Assembly: GCF_900129215.1 (NCBI RefSeq)
Contig: NZ_FQUQ01000003.1
Span: 1,054,998 to 1,118,997, forward strand
Source of the DNA: Pedobacter caeni
GTDB taxonomy: Bacteria; Bacteroidota; Bacteroidia; Sphingobacteriales; Sphingobacteriaceae
DNA: 64,000 nt
Direction of reading: 5' to 3'
The notes under the pieces are model-generated. The model did no database searches, was not told the origin of the DNA, and worked only from the letters and a program-made list of their open reading frames with translations. The translations under genes were made by a program, and so were the position numbers. The first letter of the stretch is position 1, and every line of letters starts with the position of its first letter. Below are positions 34,475 through 42,650 of the stretch, in pieces.

Positions 34475-36688
34475 ATGAAGATGAAGTTACATGTAAAGAA
34501 TATAATGAAAAAAGGAGTGTTCGGTTTCGGCCTGCTGCTGCTGATGCTGTCTGCCTGTAAAAAGGACAAGACCGAGATCATCAGGGAGCCTTTAAAAGTG
34601 ACGGATTATTATCCGAACAGTGGAAACCAGGGGACATTGGTTACAGTAGAAGGCACTGGATTCAGTAGTAACCCCTCGGATGTTTCGGCTACATTCTCAG
34701 GTACCCCTGCAGATGTGCTGAGTGCAACTGCAACGGAGATCGTGTTAAGGGCGCCACAAAAAGGAAGTACAGGTGAGATTGTCATGAAAGTAAACGGTGA
34801 GACTTTGAATATTGGCCGTTATACTTATCAGGAGTTAAGTGTGCAGCGGATTAGTCCTGCCAACGGTGCTGCCGGAGCACATATCCGGATTTCAGGAGCA
34901 GGGTTCAGCAGCTTAAAAGGTCCGGCAGAAGTATTGATTAATGGAAAAGCAAGTATTGTGGTAAGCGCTTCAGATACGCTTTTGGTGGTGGAAGTTCCTG
35001 CTAAAGTAGGAACCGGACCTGTAAAAGTAAAGGTAGACGGAAAGGAAGCTACAGGACAGATATTTAAGTATCAGGCGATCGCAGGTATCAGTCCGTTAAC
35101 CGGAGGTAAAGGGACTCAGGTGAGGGTTACCGGAGAGGGTTTTGAAGAGCTCGCGGAAGGGAATTATGTAGATTTTAATGGTATCCCCGCATTGGTGAAA
35201 GAAGCCAGTGCAACATCGCTATTGGTGATTGCTCCTGCAGAAGTAGGAACAGGACCATTATCGGTAACGATCAATAAGCAAAAAGTAGCCGGACCCATAT
35301 TCACCGTTGTTCCCCCACCAGTGATCGAGACCGTTTCTCCCCTGAGCGGTCCCGGAGGTTCGGTCATGACCATTGTCGGAACTACTTTCAGTACTGTTCC
35401 GGAAGAGAATAAAGTGAGCATTAACGGAAAACTCATTCCGGTAACTACTGCTACAGCAGGAAAATTGACTTTAACGCTTCCCGGAAATACCGGAAATGGA
35501 AGAGTGGTGTTAAGTGTGAATGATCAGGTGGTGCAGGGACCTGAGTTTAAGGACCAGTCGCTGGGAATCAATAAACTGAGTCCTGAAAATGGCCTTGCAG
35601 GAACTAAAGTGACCATTACAGGTACAGGGTTTAATGCCATTGCAGCTCAGAACATGGTGACTTTTAATGGGGTATCTGCAACAATAATCAGTGCTACGGA
35701 AACTGAAATTGTAGTTAAGGCTCCTGTGGGTTTAAGTACAGGTCCTCTAAAGGTGATAAATAATGGTGCTGAGGCCATCGCACCGACTCTCTTCAGTAGG
35801 GCAGGAGTGGTGACTATTGCAGGAGGACTGGGAAATAAAGACCTGGATATTTCGGCTTACCGGTCAGGCAGTCTGGCGATAGACCGTCATGGAAACGTTT
35901 TTGTATTGGAAGTAGAAAAGAGCAGGATCAAGAAAATCAGTCCTCAGGGAGTGGTTACTTTATTTGCCGGAAGCCCTACCGGCGAGCGGGGAAACAAGAA
36001 TGGAAAAGGAACTGAAGCCTTATTTAATTTCGGTGCAAATCCGGGGATGGATATCGATGCAAATGACAACCTCTACATTAGTGACGGTAACCTGAGTGTC
36101 AGAAAGGTTAGCCCTCAGGGAGAGGTCAGTAATTTTGCAATAGGCCTTGGAAATATCAATAAACTGGCATTTGACAGTCGTGGGATACTGTATGTCCTTG
36201 GGTCCTTTAACGGAGCCTGGAGAATCAATCCTGAAGGTTTGAGGACCTCGATTAACACCAATGGAATGTCTGACAATTCCCGGCCGGTGATCATCGACAA
36301 TATGATTTACAAGTTAAACAATGAGGGTTATTTCATTGATGCGTTTAATTTAACGACCAATAATAACCTCTATCGTGTTATTGGCGCAAATTATGGCTAT
36401 GCAGATGGTATTGGTCAGGCCGCAGCTTTTGCCAGCATCAATGGTATGATTGCTGATGGTAACGGTGACCTCATCATTGCAGATGCGGGGAATGTTGCAA
36501 TCAGGAAGGCGAATTTGCAAACTAAAGAAGTCAGTACGATTGTCAAATTCAAAAGCGGACAGGCAATAGATGGCAGCTTTTCGGAAGCTTCAGCGGGTAA
36601 TATCGGTGATGTGATCGTAGATAAAGAAGGAAATATCTATTTTATTGACAACAGCAACAATGCAGTAAGAAAGATTTTTCTTAAATAA
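34475..36688 (+). CDS. IPT/TIG and NHL-repeat lipoprotein
   Basis: The 737-residue product carries a lipoprotein signal ending LSAC (start 34475; an in-frame ATG at 34505 gives a tidier signal). About five IPT/TIG Ig-like modules (residues about 45-440) repeat the pattern SPxxGxxGTxVTITGTGF. The C-terminal third is an NHL-type beta-propeller (GSLAIDRHGNVFVLE, DIDANDNLYISDGN, VIVDKEGNIYFIDNSNNAV). Such proteins are surface scaffolds that bind glycans or proteins; the partner is likely the Oar-like receptor upstream. It closes the envelope operon. Confidence 0.88.
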   Translation: MKMKLHVKNIMKKGVFGFGLLLLMLSACKKDKTEIIREPLKVTDYYPNSGNQGTLVTVEGTGFSSNPSDVSATFSGTPADVLSATATEIVLRAPQKGSTGEIVMKVNGETLNIGRYTYQELSVQRISPANGAAGAHIRISGAGFSSLKGPAEVLINGKASIVVSASDTLLVVEVPAKVGTGPVKVKVDGKEATGQIFKYQAIAGISPLTGGKGTQVRVTGEGFEELAEGNYVDFNGIPALVKEASATSLLVIAPAEVGTGPLSVTINKQKVAGPIFTVVPPPVIETVSPLSGPGGSVMTIVGTTFSTVPEENKVSINGKLIPVTTATAGKLTLTLPGNTGNGRVVLSVNDQVVQGPEFKDQSLGINKLSPENGLAGTKVTITGTGFNAIAAQNMVTFNGVSATIISATETEIVVKAPVGLSTGPLKVINNGAEAIAPTLFSRAGVVTIAGGLGNKDLDISAYRSGSLAIDRHGNVFVLEVEKSRIKKISPQGVVTLFAGSPTGERGNKNGKGTEALFNFGANPGMDIDANDNLYISDGNLSVRKVSPQGEVSNFAIGLGNINKLAFDSRGILYVLGSFNGAWRINPEGLRTSINTNGMSDNSRPVIIDNMIYKLNNEGYFIDAFNLTTNNNLYRVIGANYGYADGIGQAAAFASINGMIADGNGDLIIADAGNVAIRKANLQTKEVSTIVKFKSGQAIDGSFSEASAGNIGDVIVDKEGNIYFIDNSNNAVRKIFLK

Positions 36689-36712
36689 ATTGATACGTTA
36701 AGTTTTCCTTGT

Positions 36713-36745
36713 ACCGGGTCTGGCGAAAGCCAGCCCGGTTTTTTT
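36713..36745 (+). terminator. Terminator of the envelope locus
   Basis: The stem of ACCGGG and CTGGC pairs with GCCAG and CCCGGT around a GAAA tetraloop, followed by seven T residues. One bulge is present. It ends the 19.4-36.7 kb gene series. Confidence 0.92.
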
Positions 36746-36851
36746 GTGTCTGATGTAAAATGCACTTGCCCTTTATAGAATTTTACAAGGTGATGCCGGA
36801 GATAAAGCGTCCGGTGTGAAAAGAAGAAAAAGAGGAGACTTTGTCTTAGTT

Positions 36852-37337
36852 TTAAACGTTGAAAATTGCGTCTAATTTATTGAACATCTTGATCCAGCTC
36901 TGGTAAGCTCCACTTTGTTTGGCGGTGGCTTCAGCAACGGTTTGGTGTACAGAAACTGAGGTTTGATTTCCAATTGGTTTAAAGGTAACAGTAGTCAGGA
37001 TCTCTTCCGGCCAGTCTTCTGCTTTTCCTGCTTCTACAGAACGCAGCGTATGTCCTGCTTCATTTGTTAGGATCATAGAAAAGACCAGCCTTTCCGGAGC
37101 AACAACTTCCTGGTAAGTGCCCATAATCCAGCATTCTCCATGAACCGGGTCATGAATACAGGAATGAAAACTGCCTCCTTCTTTTACAGTAATGGATTTA
37201 AATTCAATGGTACAGCCATCTGGGGCATACCAATGTTTCAATTGCTCCGGATCTGTCCATGCTTTGAATACCATTTCCGGTGAAGCATTGAAAAGATGGC
37301 TGATGAGCAATTCTTTTTCTTTCTTATTTTGTTCCAT
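36852..37337 (-). CDS. AHSA1/SRPBCC-family protein
   Basis: The 161-residue protein has the SRPBCC helix-grip start ISHLFNASPEMVFKAWTDPE and the family signature DPEQLKHWYAPDGC. The fold binds hydrophobic ligands in a deep cavity. Its start overlaps the 3' end of the ArsR-type gene by 14 bp, so the two are translationally coupled. ArsR plus AHSA1 pairs are common in Bacteroidota and Firmicutes; the ligand is unknown. Confidence 0.9.
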   Translation of the reverse strand: MEQNKKEKELLISHLFNASPEMVFKAWTDPEQLKHWYAPDGCTIEFKSITVKEGGSFHSCIHDPVHGECWIMGTYQEVVAPERLVFSMILTNEAGHTLRSVEAGKAEDWPEEILTTVTFKPIGNQTSVSVHQTVAEATAKQSGAYQSWIKMFNKLDAIFNV

Positions 37338-37659
37338 GGTCTTTGGTTTTGATTTCGTTTAAGTAATTATCCAGTTTTTCAAACTTGTTAATCCATTGTT
37401 TTCTGGACTGTTCTACCCAGTCGGATACTTCATTGAGTTTGCCAAGCTGGACTTCGCAGTAGCGTTCCCTTCCTCTTTGTGTGATCACTACCAGGCCACA
37501 TTCTGTAAGGATCTGTATGTGTTTGGAAATGGCCTGCCGACTGCTGTTAAAGGTCTCTGCTATGGCATTCAGATTCATCGCTCCCTGAGCAATCCTTTCA
37601 ATGATTTCTCTTCGGGTTGGATCTGCGATGGCTTGAAATACGTCTCTTCTTGTTTTCAT
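37324..37659 (-). CDS. ArsR-family winged-helix regulator
   Basis: From the ATG at 37657-37659 the protein has 111 residues; a longer in-frame start at 37692 would run into the operator and is rejected. It opens with DVFQAIADPTRREIIERIA and has the recognition helix FNSSRQAISKHIQILTECG. No metal-binding cysteines of the ArsR alpha-3 type (CxC) are present, so it probably belongs to the metal-free branch paired with AHSA1 proteins. Two GCAAy-N6-GTTGC palindromes lie directly upstream, suggesting auto-repression. Confidence 0.9.
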   Translation of the reverse strand: MKTRRDVFQAIADPTRREIIERIAQGAMNLNAIAETFNSSRQAISKHIQILTECGLVVITQRGRERYCEVQLGKLNEVSDWVEQSRKQWINKFEKLDNYLNEIKTKDHGTK

Positions 37660-37662
37660 TGT

Positions 37663-37704
37663 GCAACTATATGGTTGCAAATATAAATGCAATCATTTAG
37701 TTGC
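37663..37704 (-). promoter_or_regulatory. Twin palindromic operator of the ArsR/AHSA1 pair
   Basis: The palindromes GCAAC-N6-GTTGC (37663-37678) and GCAAT-N6-GTTGC (37689-37704) share arm and spacer length and start 26 bp apart. They cover the region just upstream of the ArsR start codon, where a repressor would block transcription. Confidence 0.6.
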
Positions 37705-37732
37705 GCAAATTTTTGTGGAAATAATTTAAGAG

Positions 37733-38551
37733 CTATATATCCTGATCTATCTCCGCAACGATCATGATATGGGGGCTCAGGGAAAGTAAATCCGGATCTG
37801 ATTCGATCAAAGCAGTGAGTTTTAACAGGCGTTCCCTTTTATCGGGTATGGCCCAGCCCTCAAAGAATTTTGAGTCCAGCCATGCAATCCCTTCTACCGC
37901 TGTGATGCCGCATGATTTAAATCCTGCCATCTCAAATTCCATAGTAAGTTCCGCCGGTTTGTGAAAATAGGCCTGTGCCAGCATTCCGGGAAATTCAGCA
38001 GGAGGGTGATGATTACCGCTGCTGAGTTGTTGCTGACACATGTAAAATACTTCTGGCTGATGAATCATTCCATTTTGCAGGGCTGCCAGGGTAAAAGCGG
38101 CATGGGTAATGGCAAAGGCAATCACTGTTCCCCCGATCTTTAAAATCCGTCCGGCCTCTTTAATCGCAGCGATGCGCTCCTGTTGTTCCTGTAAATGATA
38201 CAAGGGGCCATGAAGGATCACGATATCCACTGAATTGGATTCAATAGGTAGTTTCCGGGCTTCCGCCTGTATACAATGGAAGCTTCTTTTCGATTTTTGT
38301 GCTCTTTTAAGCGCTTGTTGTATATGTTTTTCTACCGGATCTATGAGGATGACCTGATGTCCCAGCCCTGCAAGCCAACTGGCATAATGGCCTGTTCCTC
38401 CTCCAATATCGGCGATAACTGCCGGAATTGGAGGAAGGTGTCTGTTGATCAGTTCTTTGTTTCTTAAAAATTCGAATGGTCCTAATCCGCTTTGAAGTCT
38501 GGTTTCTTCTGAACTTTGGGTATAGAAATCCTGTATTGATATTTCGATCAT
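37733..38551 (-). CDS. Class I SAM-dependent methyltransferase
   Basis: The 272-residue product has the SAM-binding motif VIADIGGGTGHYASWLAGLG (motif I, near residue 40), an acidic residue after the second strand (VILIDPVEKH) and the post-motif region VDIVILHGPLYHL. It is a Methyltransf_11/25-like enzyme. The substrate is unknown. It is read in the same direction as the ArsR pair but begins further upstream, so it may be transcribed independently. Confidence 0.88.
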   Translation of the reverse strand: MIEISIQDFYTQSSEETRLQSGLGPFEFLRNKELINRHLPPIPAVIADIGGGTGHYASWLAGLGHQVILIDPVEKHIQQALKRAQKSKRSFHCIQAEARKLPIESNSVDIVILHGPLYHLQEQQERIAAIKEAGRILKIGGTVIAFAITHAAFTLAALQNGMIHQPEVFYMCQQQLSSGNHHPPAEFPGMLAQAYFHKPAELTMEFEMAGFKSCGITAVEGIAWLDSKFFEGWAIPDKRERLLKLTALIESDPDLLSLSPHIMIVAEIDQDI

Positions 38552-38963
38552 ATTTGCTTTATAAAAAAATACATAGTGATTTAAGGGCCATCATTTAGAG
38601 ATGATAGCTGGAATAGCGGTAAAGGGTACCACTATCAGAATGGATTATTTATAAAGCGATTTTAATAGCACAAATATATCATCTTTTCAAAGATAGCAGC
38701 AGTGTTTCTTAAAAAGGCCGTTATGCTTTTTAAAGGACAGAAGATGGAACAACTCATAGCCCGGCGCAGTTTTTTATTAACAGACAGATCTCCAAGTAAT
38801 AAAGGGATTTAAAATCTTCAATTTTAATTGTAGGTTTACAATTGACCGCTTATATTTACATTTGCGTAGTAATTATTAATAAACTTTCAATATAGTTGAG
38901 CTACGATGATTTTGGATTGCTGTTAATTAGGTTAATAATTGTTTTCTATCAGGTAGGAGTTTG
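38552..38963. other. 412-bp intergenic region
   Basis: This region separates the methyltransferase gene (minus) from a small plus-strand gene. It contains a -7 box TACATTTG at 38857-38864 and a short inverted repeat (TTGTA-ggtt-TACAA, about 38828-38841) just upstream of it that could be an operator. No gene was recognised in the rest. Confidence 0.5.
38857..38864 (+). promoter_or_regulatory. -7 box for the 79-residue gene
   Basis: TACATTTG matches TAnnTTTG exactly, with TTTA about 18 bp upstream as a weak -33 element. It is 99 bp before the ATG at 38964. Confidence 0.45.
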
Positions 38964-39203
38964 ATGAAAAAGTTTTATATAAAGGAAAATAGGAAAGTTT
39001 ATCACGTTCATCAGTTGATGGAAGGGGTAGATTTATTTAAAATTGAGGAGAATGATTGTATTTATGAGGTTTTTAGGTCTCGTGCAGGGGACTGGAAACT
39101 TTTATATCACCTGCCTGGTTCCCGGGAATTGCCCCTTGCTTCCCTTGCTCAGCGCCTTGATCTGGAAATATTTGGGTTTCAGAAGTCTGAATCAAAGAAT
39201 TAA
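38964..39203 (+). CDS. Small hypothetical protein
   Basis: The 79-residue protein starts at the ATG at 38964 and has the balanced composition of a real soluble protein: alternating strands in the first 55 residues (KVYHVHQLMEGVDLFKIEEN, then WKLLYHLPG) and a C-terminal helix. No family was recognised. It precedes the T6SS island by about 390 bp and may be unrelated to it. Confidence 0.55.
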   Translation: MKKFYIKENRKVYHVHQLMEGVDLFKIEENDCIYEVFRSRAGDWKLLYHLPGSRELPLASLAQRLDLEIFGFQKSESKN

Positions 39204-39595
39204 CATTATTCGTTTAAGAACAAAACCTGTCCTTTGGCATTATCTTTGGAGTAACTCTGCGTTAAAAGAGACCAGGCTATTATCCCTATAATGCGAGCTA
39301 AAACATCTAAATTCTTTATTTTTTTTTGTTTTACTATTTCCAAACGCATTAAAAGGACCATTTTGGGGTAAATGAGGGTTCTACAATAACATTATTTAAT
39401 AAATTTATTTGAAAACAGGAGCTATCCGGATCAGCTGATGCTGGCTGGAGATGTGAATTGCTTGCAGACCTGTTTTTAGGTAATAAGATGTACCAAATAT
39501 TAAACAAACATATATCTGTTCTGTTGGGAGGTGCGTAATTGCATGTATAAGCCCCCAAGACAGAATGTTTAAATAAGAATAGAGATAAACCGACT
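39204..39595. other. 392-bp region upstream of vgrG
   Basis: AT-rich. It holds a perfect -7 box TATCTTTG at 39241-39248 without a good -33 partner, and a T-rich stretch at about 39310-39335. If 39241 is the island promoter, vgrG has a leader of about 340 bases. No small gene or convincing RNA structure was found. Confidence 0.4.
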
Positions 39596-41434
39596 ATGGA
39601 AAAGAAACTCATCACCGAGATCAACATTGAAGACAAACAAATTCTTCATTTCGCCTCTTTTAGCCTGCAACAAAAATTTAATGCCCATCATTATTTCGAG
39701 CTGAAGTTTAACCACGATCAAATGGGCCTACCCGGATTGGTTAATTTAAATGACAGCAGGGATTTTGTTGGTAAAACCCTTACCGCTTCTTTTGGATTTT
39801 ATGAAAATAAGATGCAGCAGTTTGCCGGACTGGTAACTAAAGTAGAGCTGGCACAAAGCCATGGTTATCATGGAGTGCTGATTGTGAGTGGGTACAGTCC
39901 TACGATATTAATAGACCGGGGTGCTGATCTGGGTTCATATCTGGACAAAGACCTGAATGAAATTGTAAAACTGGCGACTCAGGATACGCCACAGAATGAT
40001 CTGAAACTGGTGGTCAATGCCAGCAGAAGGACCCCGCTTGATTATGTGATTCAGTATCGTGAAAGTGATTTCAATTTTCTAAACCGGTTATCGGGCGAAT
40101 ACCATGAGTGGTTTTATTATGATGGTCAGCAGCTGAATTTTGGCAGACCGGATAAACAGGAAGAAGTAGACCTTTTCTACGGCCGTGATGTACTGAATCT
40201 GCAATATGCGATGGAAGTTGCACCGATAAAAAATAAGCGTTTTGCTTATAATCCCCAGGTAAATGAAATCCTGCAAAGCGAAAGCACAGGCAGTACCAAT
40301 GGGACACCAGACCTTACCCATGCGGTGAACGCTTCTAATGCAATGTACAGTAAAACGTATAATCAACATTCTTCTATACGCGTAGATACCAACAATGACA
40401 TTAAAAATCATGTAGAAAATGAAGAGAAAGCCAATATCAGCGAACTGTTAAAAGTGACTGGTGGTGGCGACAATGCGCAGTTGTCTATTGGTTCTATAGC
40501 AGAGATTACCACGAGCATGAAACAGGGGTTGGACTTTGTAACAGAAAGCCTTGGTAAATTCCTGATCACAGAAGTTCAGCATACCATAGATGGAACCGGT
40601 AAATACCGCAATACCTTTGTAGGCCTGGTTTCCAGTACAGAACGTATCCTGGTAAAGGATTATGCAAAACCTCTTGCGGATATGCAACTTGCAGATGTGC
40701 TGGATAATCATGATCCACAGAACCAGGGACGTATAAAAGTTAAATTTAAATGGCATTGCGAAACCAATGATCCAACCGAATGGCTAAGGGTGGTGAGCCC
40801 AAATGCAGGTACGGGCGACAGAGGTTCAAACCGTGGCTTTTTTGCCATTCCTGAAAAAGGGGATCAGGTGATGATCGCCTTCGAGGAAGGGAATATCGCA
40901 CGTCCGGTAGTGATCGGAAGTGTGTATAACAGCAGTAATGTAGACAGTAGTCCCCAAATAAAAAACCATTTAAAAAGCCTGACCACCAGAAGTGGCCATT
41001 TGGTGGAATTTGATGACGATCCCAATACTCAGGGGATTAAAATCACCGACATTCATAGCAATATCATTCATATTGATACGAAGGGTAATAACATCACCAT
41101 TACGGCATTGGAAAACATGAGCCTGAATTGTAAGAATATGCAGATCAATGTTCAGGAGGATATGACTGTTCAGGTGGGGAAAAACCAATCTGTTAATGTG
41201 GGACGTGATATTGCTACTAATGCAGGGAATAACTATTCCTTAACTGCCCTTGGGGATGTTTCCGAAACTTCAAATAACAGAACAGAGCTGGCGACCAAAG
41301 ATTTTAAGCGCCAGGCGCAGATTTCAAATGAGGTTGCTGCTGAAGTGAGCATGTTTAGTTCTAAAGAGAACATGACGATGCAGAGTGGCAAGATTGTGGA
41401 ACTCAACAGTGCAGAAAAATCAAACTTATTCTAG
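39596..41434 (+). CDS. vgrG: Type VI secretion VgrG spike protein
   Basis: The 612-residue product is the T6SS spike (TssI). The gp27-like base is at about residues 1-340, the OB-fold gp5-like domain at about 355-450 (GRIKVKFKW, FFAIPEKGDQVMIAFEEGN, RPVVIGSVYN), and a C-terminal beta-needle with repeating strands (NIIHIDTKGNNITITALENM, MQINVQEDMTVQVGKNQSV). This resembles the Bacteroidota T6SS(iii) VgrG. The needle ends plainly, with no fused toxin. No Hcp, sheath or ClpV gene is in the window, so this is an orphan vgrG island whose cargo should be encoded downstream. Confidence 0.93.
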   Translation: MEKKLITEINIEDKQILHFASFSLQQKFNAHHYFELKFNHDQMGLPGLVNLNDSRDFVGKTLTASFGFYENKMQQFAGLVTKVELAQSHGYHGVLIVSGYSPTILIDRGADLGSYLDKDLNEIVKLATQDTPQNDLKLVVNASRRTPLDYVIQYRESDFNFLNRLSGEYHEWFYYDGQQLNFGRPDKQEEVDLFYGRDVLNLQYAMEVAPIKNKRFAYNPQVNEILQSESTGSTNGTPDLTHAVNASNAMYSKTYNQHSSIRVDTNNDIKNHVENEEKANISELLKVTGGGDNAQLSIGSIAEITTSMKQGLDFVTESLGKFLITEVQHTIDGTGKYRNTFVGLVSSTERILVKDYAKPLADMQLADVLDNHDPQNQGRIKVKFKWHCETNDPTEWLRVVSPNAGTGDRGSNRGFFAIPEKGDQVMIAFEEGNIARPVVIGSVYNSSNVDSSPQIKNHLKSLTTRSGHLVEFDDDPNTQGIKITDIHSNIIHIDTKGNNITITALENMSLNCKNMQINVQEDMTVQVGKNQSVNVGRDIATNAGNNYSLTALGDVSETSNNRTELATKDFKRQAQISNEVAAEVSMFSSKENMTMQSGKIVELNSAEKSNLF

Positions 41435-41435
41435 T

Positions 41436-41606
41436 ATGGCAATTACCAAACAAGCGAAGAATATAAATATCGAAGTATTGCAGAAGTATGAGCTGTTCGT
41501 TGTGAAAAAAATGGAAAAGATTGTACATCAGATGAATGTAGAAGCAACCTCCGGAAACCTGACTTTAGGGAGTATAAAGAAAATCGTATCAAGCGGAAAT
41601 AAATAA
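41436..41606 (+). CDS. Small T6SS-island protein (56 residues)
   Basis: The ATG at 41436 lies one base after the vgrG stop, and the stop of this gene overlaps the next ATG by one base, so translation is coupled on both sides. The peptide is basic and helical (LQKYELFVVKKMEKIVHQMN). No family was recognised. A longer in-frame start inside vgrG at 41385 is less likely. Its position suggests an adaptor or chaperone-like factor, but there is no direct evidence. Confidence 0.6.
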   Translation: MAITKQAKNINIEVLQKYELFVVKKMEKIVHQMNVEATSGNLTLGSIKKIVSSGNK

Positions 41607-42649
41607 TGGTCTTTAAAAAACACAAATACTTCTTACTTGCTTTCCTGATGATGGCGGTAGCAGGTTGTAAAGGACAAAAAATGGAAGAGAAATTTAATTG
41701 GCTGGGTACGGTGTCTGCACCGGAAGAATACCCAATGGAGGTATATAAAGGAGCGCTGATTGCAGAAGATTTTACCTATGGTTTTGATATGATCTGGGGA
41801 ACGCAGAATACAGGATGGGGGGTGAACGGAGGGGTAATGAGCGTTTCCACGCAGCAAATGGCTGCCCCGGATTCGCTGAAGTTTACCTGGCTCTCCCTTA
41901 CAGAGAAAAAGTTTTATACCGGTAGCTGGAAACTGGACAAGGAGAAAATTGCCAGACTGTTCAGGGAAGGGTATGTGAATGATATGAATCAAAAAAAGGA
42001 GACTTATACCATGGTTAAAGTTGGTTTGGCACCCAAAGGACGGGTGATGGTATGGTTAACTGGTTCCGGATTTCAGACAGAAGTAGGGGCTTTTCTGGCT
42101 CATGATACTACTATTACTGCAGATATGGCCTATGACAATGCAAAGTATATGTTTAAGCCTGGCTTTGTGGAAGGTGTGCTGAATAATGAAAGGATTATGA
42201 AACCGGAAATAAAGGCAAGAATAGCACAAAAGGGATATCCTGATCCGGATATTTATGCTGTTTATAGGGAACGTTATCAATGGCGTCCGGAAATTCATTT
42301 GCCGGACGGTGGAAAAGCAAGTCTTTTTTTTTACAGCTATTTAAATGGAGAAGAAGAAACCCGTTTTGGAGAAGAGCTGGTTAGTAACCCTTATCAATCC
42401 AGAGCCACCCCAAAATACATCACCCTGATCTGGAAAGATAAAACGGGTAAGAAAAATGGTTTGGGAATAGAGCCTTTTGATGAAGATGAAGTGCTTGCGG
42501 CTTTTAAAAAACTTGGAAATACAGGTAATATTGATCTGGTGATCAAAATCAACAGCAGCAATACCAATGCAGTTGTTTCTCTGAAAAACAATAAGGAAGA
42601 GATCCCGCTTAGAAAAGGAAAAGTAGACATTACTGAAAATTTGGATTGA
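41606..42649 (+). CDS. DUF2931-like lipoprotein
   Basis: The 347-residue product has a lipoprotein signal ending AVAGC (Cys21). The mature part opens with FNWLGTVSAPEEYPMEVYKG, the feature on which the DUF2931 call rests. Such proteins are envelope lipoproteins found near T6SS effectors in other Gram-negatives. Periplasmic immunity to the lipase encoded next is a reasonable inference. It begins in a one-base overlap with the 56-residue gene. Confidence 0.65.
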   Translation: MVFKKHKYFLLAFLMMAVAGCKGQKMEEKFNWLGTVSAPEEYPMEVYKGALIAEDFTYGFDMIWGTQNTGWGVNGGVMSVSTQQMAAPDSLKFTWLSLTEKKFYTGSWKLDKEKIARLFREGYVNDMNQKKETYTMVKVGLAPKGRVMVWLTGSGFQTEVGAFLAHDTTITADMAYDNAKYMFKPGFVEGVLNNERIMKPEIKARIAQKGYPDPDIYAVYRERYQWRPEIHLPDGGKASLFFYSYLNGEEETRFGEELVSNPYQSRATPKYITLIWKDKTGKKNGLGIEPFDEDEVLAAFKKLGNTGNIDLVIKINSSNTNAVVSLKNNKEEIPLRKGKVDITENLD

Positions 42650-42650
42650 T

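Noticed and set aside
39241..39335. Possible small RNA (perfect -7 box followed by a T-rich stretch)
   Set aside because: No -33 element at normal distance and no stable hairpin before the T-rich stretch.
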